A DNA stretch of 64,000 bases from Streptomyces calvus (lineage in GTDB: Bacteria > Actinomycetota > Actinomycetes > Streptomycetales > Streptomycetaceae). The stretch lies in contig NZ_VCNP01000056.1 of assembly GCF_006782915.1 (NCBI RefSeq), forward strand, positions 496,001 to 560,000, read 5' to 3'. Every line of letters starts with the position of its first letter. Positions within the stretch are counted from its first letter, which is position 1. The position numbers were made by a program, and so were the translations under genes. Under the pieces are notes generated by a model, which had not been told where the DNA came from, made no database searches, and saw only the letters and a list, made by a program, of their open reading frames with translations. This document shows positions 59,344 through 64,000 of the stretch, piece by piece.

Positions 59344-59898
59344 TCACATCGCCGGGAGCATCGCCACCATCGCGAGGGCCATCGACAGCCGGCACGCCCG
59401 CGCGAGCTCCGGCCGGTCGCGCCAGCCGAGGTCCCGGCCGCTCCCCTCCGCGGCGGCCGCGGGCACCAGCCGCACGCCGGTGACGAGCACGTACGCGACG
59501 AAGTAGAGCAGCAGGGCACCGGTCAACAGCGGTGTGCCCCAGCCGCCCGGCCCGTGCGCGTGTCCGTGTGCGGGGGCGGTGGTCATGGTCAGCGCCATGT
59601 GGACCATCGCCCCCGTGCCTATCAGATGGTGCAGGTGGCAGGCGCCCGCGCGGACCGTCCGGAGCGCGTGCAGACCGGCCGCGCCGAACACCACGGCACC
59701 GGCCGCCCAGGCCCAGCCGGGCGGGGTGAACACCGCCGCCGGAACCGCCATCGCGGCCATGCCGAAGCCCATCAGCGCCTCACCGCCCGCGGCGCGGCGC
59801 TGCTCCTCCAGGCGGCTGCGCATTCGCAGCAGGCAGTAGGTGCCGGTCGCCGCGCAGAGCGCGACGAGCAGCCAGCCGGACGACGCCGGTCCGTGCAC
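59344..59898 (-). CDS. DUF5134 membrane protein
   Basis: A 184-residue integral membrane protein with five or six helices. ACHLHHLIGTGAMVHMALTMT carries a His-x-His-His and a later His-Met typical of DUF5134 proteins, and a cytosolic or outer loop holds AHGHAHG. Histidine and methionine in helices hint at metal or haem binding; the function is not known. GTG 59898 has GGGGGAGG six bases upstream. It precedes the M56 gene on the same strand (95-base gap) and may form a unit with it. Confidence 0.82.
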   Translation of the reverse strand: MHGPASSGWLLVALCAATGTYCLLRMRSRLEEQRRAAGGEALMGFGMAAMAVPAAVFTPPGWAWAAGAVVFGAAGLHALRTVRAGACHLHHLIGTGAMVHMALTMTTAPAHGHAHGPGGWGTPLLTGALLLYFVAYVLVTGVRLVPAAAAEGSGRDLGWRDRPELARACRLSMALAMVAMLPAM

Positions 59899-60067
59899 CC
59901 GAACCTCCCCCTCGACCCGTTCACCGGTCGGTCAGGGGATGCCCAACCCGGGCGGCGGGCACGCGAGCGCACGGGGGTGCACGGGTTGCGCACGGGGAGC
60001 GTACGGGGGAGAGGGGCAGCTCAGCACATATGATTCACGAGTAAATTACCTGCTAAGGTCGTTCGTC

Positions 60068-61807
60068 ATGAGCAGTGCCACCCCCGTCCCCTCCGTCCGG
60101 ACCGCCCGACGTCTGCCGCTCGCCGGCGCGCTGCGCCTCGGCCGCCCCTCGGACATCTGGTTCAAGCCGGCCCTCAGCGTGGTGGCCTCGGTCGCGCCGC
60201 CCGGCCTGCTCCTGGTCGCGCTCGGCCGGCTCGACCTCGCGCTGTACACCATGGCCGGCTCCCTGTGCGCCCTGTACGCCCACAACCGCCCCTACGCCGC
60301 CCGCGCCCGGGCACTGGCCGGAGTGGTGCTCGGCATGCTCGGCGGGCTCGCCGTCGCCCTGGTCGCCGCCTCCCTCACCGGGAACGCCGTCGTCCTGGTC
60401 ACCGTCGGCGCCGTCCTCGCGGCCGTGCAGAAGGCGCTGTGCGACGCCACCCGGATCGGACCGCCCGGCAACGTGGTCCTCACCTTCGTCAGCTCCGCCT
60501 CGCTGTTCGCGCCGCAGACCCTCGGCCAGGTCCCCGGGCATCTGGCGCCGGCCGCCGCGGCCGGCGCGTGGGCCTGGCTGGTGGGCATGGCGCCCGCCCT
60601 GATCAGGCCGCACGGCCCCGAACGCCGCGCCACCGCCCACGCCCTGGACGCCGCTGCCGCGTACGCCGCGACCGCCGCCGCGCGCACCGGACCCGGCGCC
60701 GACGACGACGGCCACACCGGACCCGGCACCGATGACGGCAACACCGGGGCCCGCTCCGTCGGCTACGCCGCCGTGCAGTCCGCGTGGCAGTCCCTGCTCT
60801 CCACCGGCAACCGGCCCTCGGACGGGCGTCGCGCCCTGGACCGGCTCGTCGTCCGCGCCGAGGTCGCCCTCGCCGCACCCGCCGAGGCCGACCCCGAGCG
60901 GCTGCGCGCCTGGGCCCGCACCCTGCGCGGCACCGGCCCCGTCCCCGCCGTCGACGACCCCCGCACGGACGCCTCGGACCTCCTCGGTCCGGCCGCCGAG
61001 CGCGCCACCCCGCGCCGCACCCTGTGGGGCGCCCTCGCCCCGCTCACCCCGCTCGCCGTGCGCACCGCCCTCGGCTGCGCGCTCGCCGGCTACGCCTCCC
61101 TCGCCCTCGGCATAGGACGCCCCTACTGGGCCCTGGTCACCGCGGCCGCGCTGTACCAGGCCAACCTCACCCTCACCTGGAGCCGGGCCGTGCAGCGCGT
61201 CGTCGGCAACCTGGCCGGCGTCCTGCTCTTCGCCGCCGTCGCCCCGGTCGCCCACCTCGGCCCGCTCGCCCTCGTCCTGTGCTGCCTGGCCTTCAGCTTC
61301 GGCGCCGAGGCGCTCATCAGCCGCAACTACTGGCTCGGCAGCGTCTGCGTCACCCCGCTGGCGCTGCTCGTCACCGAGTTCGCCGGCCCGCAGCGGACCG
61401 GCGCGCTGGTCACCGAGCGCGCGGCGGACACCCTCGTCGGCGCGCTGGTCGGATTCGTCGCCGCGCTGGCCGTCACCAACCGGCGGGCGGGCGACCGCGT
61501 CGCCCGGTGCCTCACCGCCATCGACCGGGCCCGGGAAGCCGCCGCGCGCGCCCTGGCCGACCCGCAGGCCGCGCCCGCCGTCCTGGAGGCCGCGCGCCGC
61601 GACCTCGCCGCCGCCCTGGTCGACCTGCGGGCCGCCGCCGACGCCGCGTCCGGCGAGTGGTGGCAGCGCGCACTGCCCGAGGAGCGGGTCGTGCTCGCCG
61701 AGCAGTCCGGACACCGTACGCTCGCGGCGACGGTACGACGCCAGGGGCTGCTTCCGACCAGCCCCGGCACGGGCACGGACACGGACACGGAGGACGTACG
61801 GCCATGA
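60068..61807 (+). CDS. FUSC-family transporter (aromatic acid exporter type)
   Basis: A 579-residue membrane protein with two blocks of about six helices (about residues 35-180 and 330-480) and cytosolic loops between and after. The second block contains GIGRPYWALVTAAALYQANLTLTWSRAVQRVVGNLAG, the FUSC motif. A Gly/Asp-rich loop sits at about 215-230. Family members export aromatic carboxylic acids or similar toxins. Its stop overlaps the start of a MarR gene (ATGA), so the two are expressed together. Upstream, GTAAATTAC (60041-60049) is a small AT-rich dyad that could be the operator. Confidence 0.88.
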   Translation: MSSATPVPSVRTARRLPLAGALRLGRPSDIWFKPALSVVASVAPPGLLLVALGRLDLALYTMAGSLCALYAHNRPYAARARALAGVVLGMLGGLAVALVAASLTGNAVVLVTVGAVLAAVQKALCDATRIGPPGNVVLTFVSSASLFAPQTLGQVPGHLAPAAAAGAWAWLVGMAPALIRPHGPERRATAHALDAAAAYAATAAARTGPGADDDGHTGPGTDDGNTGARSVGYAAVQSAWQSLLSTGNRPSDGRRALDRLVVRAEVALAAPAEADPERLRAWARTLRGTGPVPAVDDPRTDASDLLGPAAERATPRRTLWGALAPLTPLAVRTALGCALAGYASLALGIGRPYWALVTAAALYQANLTLTWSRAVQRVVGNLAGVLLFAAVAPVAHLGPLALVLCCLAFSFGAEALISRNYWLGSVCVTPLALLVTEFAGPQRTGALVTERAADTLVGALVGFVAALAVTNRRAGDRVARCLTAIDRAREAAARALADPQAAPAVLEAARRDLAAALVDLRAAADAASGEWWQRALPEERVVLAEQSGHRTLAATVRRQGLLPTSPGTGTDTDTEDVRP

Positions 61808-62385
61808 CGGCGACCGAAGGACCATCGGCGACCGGCACCGGGGAACCGTCCGCGCCCGGCGGCGGCCCGGCCGGCCACGCGCGGGGTGACACCGTGGCCG
61901 CGGTCGTCCAGCAGTGGCGGGCCGTCCACCCCGGCCTCGACACCAGCCCCATGGAGGTCATCGGCCGCATCAACCGCTGCGCCGCACTGCTCCAGCAGGC
62001 GGAGGACGCCCCGCTGCGCCGGGCGGGCCTGACCCGCCCCGAGTTCGACCTGCTGGGCGCACTGCGCCGCACCGGCCACGAGCTGACGCCGAGCGAGCTG
62101 GCCCGGGAGACGTTCTCCTCGGGCGCTGCCGTCACCAAACGCCTCAAGCAGCTCACCGAGCGCGGGCTGGTCGAACGCCGCGGCGACACCCGCGACCGGC
62201 GGGTGGCGCACGTGCGCCTCACCGACGCGGGACGCGAGCTGGTCGACGGCATCCTGCCCGCACAGCTCGCCTACGAGACGGCCGCGCTGTCCGGCCTGGA
62301 TGGCCCGGAACTCGGCGAACTGGCGGCGCTGCTCGGCACGCTGCTCGGCCAACTGGAAGGACGCCTCGGCGCACTGCGCGCCTGA
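61804..62385 (+). CDS. MarR-family transcriptional regulator
   Basis: A 193-residue MarR protein. After a disordered Gly/Pro-rich start (1-30) comes the winged helix: LTRPEFDLLGALRRTGHELTPSELARETFSSGAAVTKRLKQLTERGLV, then the wing RRGDTRDRRVAHVRLTDAG. It is translationally coupled to the FUSC gene by a four-base overlap. An autoregulated efflux operon, derepressed by an aromatic ligand, is the natural model. Confidence 0.9.
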   Translation: MTATEGPSATGTGEPSAPGGGPAGHARGDTVAAVVQQWRAVHPGLDTSPMEVIGRINRCAALLQQAEDAPLRRAGLTRPEFDLLGALRRTGHELTPSELARETFSSGAAVTKRLKQLTERGLVERRGDTRDRRVAHVRLTDAGRELVDGILPAQLAYETAALSGLDGPELGELAALLGTLLGQLEGRLGALRA

Positions 62386-62430
62386 CGCCCGCCGCACTCA
62401 CCCGCACGTGCGCCCGCACCGACCGCACCT

Positions 62431-62637
62431 TCCCGTGTCCGGTCGGCACCGGGCGACCTTCCCGTGCCCGGTCGGCACCGGGTGACTCTCCCGTTGTCCG
62501 GTCGGCACCGGGCGGCCCTCCCGTGTCCGGCCCGCAACCAGGCGACCCTCCCGCGTCCAGTGGACAGCGGGCGCCTCTCCCGTGTCCGGCCCGCACCGTA
62601 CGCACCCTCCCGTGTCCGGCCCGCACCGTACGCACCC
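62431..62637. repeat. 29-30-bp degenerate tandem repeat, seven copies
   Basis: Units beginning TCCCGTGTCCGG start at 62431, 62460, 62489, 62519, 62549, 62578 and 62608. The last two copies are nearly identical. They fill most of the 356-base gap between the MarR gene and the convergent VOC gene. No spacers of unique sequence separate the units. No gene is seen in this gap. Confidence 0.88.
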
Positions 62638-62741
62638 CCGTCCGCGTCCGGGATCGCGTCCGCCTCCGCGTCCGGGCTCGCCGGTGGCTTCGAGGCGCGT
62701 CGGCGCCCGGCGCAGCCGACCGGTCCGGGCGCGGCCCGCGC

Positions 62742-63506
62742 TCACGCCTCGTCGGCCGCCCGGTGCACGCCGAACATCGCGCCCTGCGGGTCGCGGAGCA
62801 CCGCGATGCGCGGGCCCTCCGGAGGGGAGACGGGCTCCATCAGCACGGTGCCCCGCGCCCGGGTCGCCGTCGCCGCCGCGTCGTCCACGTCCGCGACGGC
62901 GAAGTACGGCAGCCAGTGCGAGGGCACCTCGTGCGGGAACTTGTCGTCCATCGTCACCATGCCCCCGAAGTCCGCGCCGTCGAGCCCCCACTGCGGGTAG
63001 CGCCGGGACGGCGTCACGCTCCAGCCGAACACCGTGGTGTAGAAGGCCACGGCCTGCTGCGGCGCGCGGGTCAGCAGCTCCACCCAGCCCAGCGCCCCGG
63101 GCACGTTGAACACCCCGGCGCCCGGGAAGGAACCGGCCTGCCACAGCTGGAAGACGGCGCCGCCCGGATCGGAGGCCACCGCGAACCGGCCCAGGTCGAA
63201 CACGTCCGTCGGGCCCGCCAGCGTCCGCCCGCCCGCCGCCTCCACCTGCCCGAGGGCCGCATCGGCGTCGGCCACCGCGAACGAGACGTTCCAGGCGACC
63301 GGCTGCGCCTCCTGGTACAGCGGAGTCACCGCGGCGACCGCCGCGTCACCCAGGTGAGCGACCGTGTAGCCCTCCGCCTCGGCGCGCGGATCGGTCTCGT
63401 GACGCCAGCCGAACAGGCGCGTGTAGAAGCGCTGCGCGGACTCCGGGTCGCTGGTGCCCAGCTCGGCCCAGCAGGGCCCGCCGCGCACCGGTGCGGACAG
63501 CCTCAT
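62742..63506 (-). CDS. VOC (glyoxalase/bleomycin-resistance fold) protein, two domains
   Basis: A 254-residue protein with two VOC modules (about 8-120 and 130-250). Each has the beta-alpha-beta pattern starting with CWAELGTSDPESAQRFYTRLFGW and WVELLTRAPQQAVAFYTTVFGW. A conserved FDLGRFAVASDPGGAVFQLWQ and IAVLRDPQGAMFGV end the modules. Similar proteins in Streptomyces are annotated as hydroxylase or glyoxalase-like, without known substrate. ATG 63506 has GGGAG. It follows another VOC gene on the same strand by 100 bases. Confidence 0.88.
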   Translation of the reverse strand: MRLSAPVRGGPCWAELGTSDPESAQRFYTRLFGWRHETDPRAEAEGYTVAHLGDAAVAAVTPLYQEAQPVAWNVSFAVADADAALGQVEAAGGRTLAGPTDVFDLGRFAVASDPGGAVFQLWQAGSFPGAGVFNVPGALGWVELLTRAPQQAVAFYTTVFGWSVTPSRRYPQWGLDGADFGGMVTMDDKFPHEVPSHWLPYFAVADVDDAAATATRARGTVLMEPVSPPEGPRIAVLRDPQGAMFGVHRAADEA

Positions 63507-63606
63507 GGCGCTCCCTTCGGTCCCTCCCAGCACGCTAAGCCCCGCCTGCGGCCCCGGCCATCCGGCACCGACCGGCCGGCGCGCCGCCACGTGCGGGCCG
63601 CCGCCG

Positions 63607-64000
63607 TCAGATCCCCGGCCGGTACCGCAGCGGATGGTCGGCCGGGATCTCGACCAGCACGATCGGCGTGCCGTCCGGGTCCGCGATCCACATCTCGATC
63701 AGGCCCCACGGCTCCTTCACCGGCGGGCGGACGATCTCGACGCCCTTCGCGGTCAGCTCGTCGCGTGCCGCCGTGACGTCCTCGACCTGGAGCCACAGCC
63801 GCACGGCCGGGGACCCTGCCGGCGGCGCGTCCGCGTGCCCGGAGAGTTCCAGGAACCCGCCGCCGAGGAAGTAGACCGTGCCGCGCCCGGGGCCCGTGCC
63901 GAACTCGCGGTGGACGGCGAGGCCCAGCTGTTCGCCGTAGAAGGCGCGGGAGCGGTCGGGGTCGGTGGGGCGGAGCAGGACGCGGCTGCCCAGTACGTGC
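63607..64000 (-). CDS. VOC-family protein, N-terminus outside window
   Basis: The frame is open from its stop at 63607 to the right edge of the window, giving about 131 residues. The start codon lies beyond 64000. VLGSRVLLRPTDPDRSRAFYGEQLGL at the beginning and LIEMWIADPDGTPIVLVEIP at the end mark a single VOC module of glyoxalase type. The C-terminus ends shortly after the last strand, so only a few N-terminal residues should be missing. An internal GTG at 63804 is not the start because homologous sequence continues upstream. Confidence 0.88.
   Translation of the reverse strand, partial: HVLGSRVLLRPTDPDRSRAFYGEQLGLAVHREFGTGPGRGTVYFLGGGFLELSGHADAPPAGSPAVRLWLQVEDVTAARDELTAKGVEIVRPPVKEPWGLIEMWIADPDGTPIVLVEIPADHPLRYRPGI

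Noticed and set aside
62431..62637. CRISPR-like array
   Set aside because: The units are contiguous with no unique spacers and there are no cas genes; it is a tandem repeat.
1..64000. Biosynthetic gene cluster, prophage or integrative element
   Set aside because: No polyketide, peptide-synthetase or terpene genes, no integrase, phage structural genes or attachment-site duplication were seen.
1..64000. tRNA, rRNA or riboswitch genes
   Set aside because: I looked in the gaps for cloverleaf and known riboswitch cores and found none I could support by eye.

Overview
The window is chromosomal DNA of a high-GC actinomycete, almost certainly a Streptomyces. Base composition is strongly G+C rich with third-position bias. 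Many genes start with GTG, and the gene families are typical of the genus: DUF5709, DUF6397, DUF5997, DUF6214-like, LAL-type LuxR and roadblock/LC7 proteins. I see no rRNA, tRNA, CRISPR array, prophage or biosynthetic cluster. About 56 protein genes pack the sequence on both strands in short operons. One gene is cut by each end of the window.

Layout. 1-4.4 kb: a SWIM zinc-finger protein and an SNF2 helicase in an overlapping pair, read left. 4.5-11 kb: housekeeping and conserved genes (small membrane protein, secreted esterase-like hydrolase, MpaB-type oxygenase, methyltransferase, roadblock protein, double-HTH protein). 11-16.4 kb: acyl-CoA thioesterase II and a Ski2-like helicase, a membrane hydrolase, zinc-free ribosomal protein L31 and a DUF5709 protein. 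16.9-23.3 kb: a heterodimeric ABC exporter, then a MarR regulator divergent from a homodimer-type ABC exporter. 23.4-32.6 kb: MltG-like transglycosylase, flavin monooxygenase, YjbQ protein, a large LuxR regulator, a MITE abutting an RsbW-like kinase gene, a universal stress protein and a KhtTU-like cation/proton antiporter pair. 32.7-36.5 kb: a MerR regulator fused to a sliding-clamp-like domain, a hypothetical gene, a divergent DUF5997/HTH-less LysR pair and a DUF4142 protein.

36.8-43 kb: secreted GH127 arabinofuranosidase-like enzyme with an inserted LamG domain, HAD phosphatase, and an Lrp/AsnC regulator divergent from a FUSC transporter. 43-51.5 kb: chelatase-like protein, GlcNAc-kinase-like ATPase overlapping uracil-DNA glycosylase, BNR-repeat protein, HEAT-repeat protein, PL3 pectate lyase, and an Old Yellow Enzyme divergent from an ArsR-type regulator. 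52-57.4 kb: ferredoxin-NADP reductase, DUF6214-like protein, and a DUF305 lipoprotein divergent from a secreted LVIVD protein that converges on a TetR gene. 57.5-64 kb: PAP2 phosphatase, M56 peptidase, DUF5134 membrane protein, a FUSC-MarR overlapping pair and two VOC proteins.

How the genes work together. Several units are regulator-plus-target pairs with readable inverted repeats in the shared promoter: MarR/ABC, ArsR/OYE, the MerR gene itself, the TetR gene itself, and the sites around DUF305/LVIVD. Secreted polysaccharide-active enzymes (GH127, PL3, esterase-like) fit a soil saprophyte. The most unusual items are the MerR-clamp fusion, the split LysR/DUF5997 pair, the exporter whose two nucleotide-binding domains have complementary defects plus a 9-bp-repeat-encoded acidic tail, and the MITE whose end touches a ribosome binding site. 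All functions are read by eye from sequence. No database search was run.
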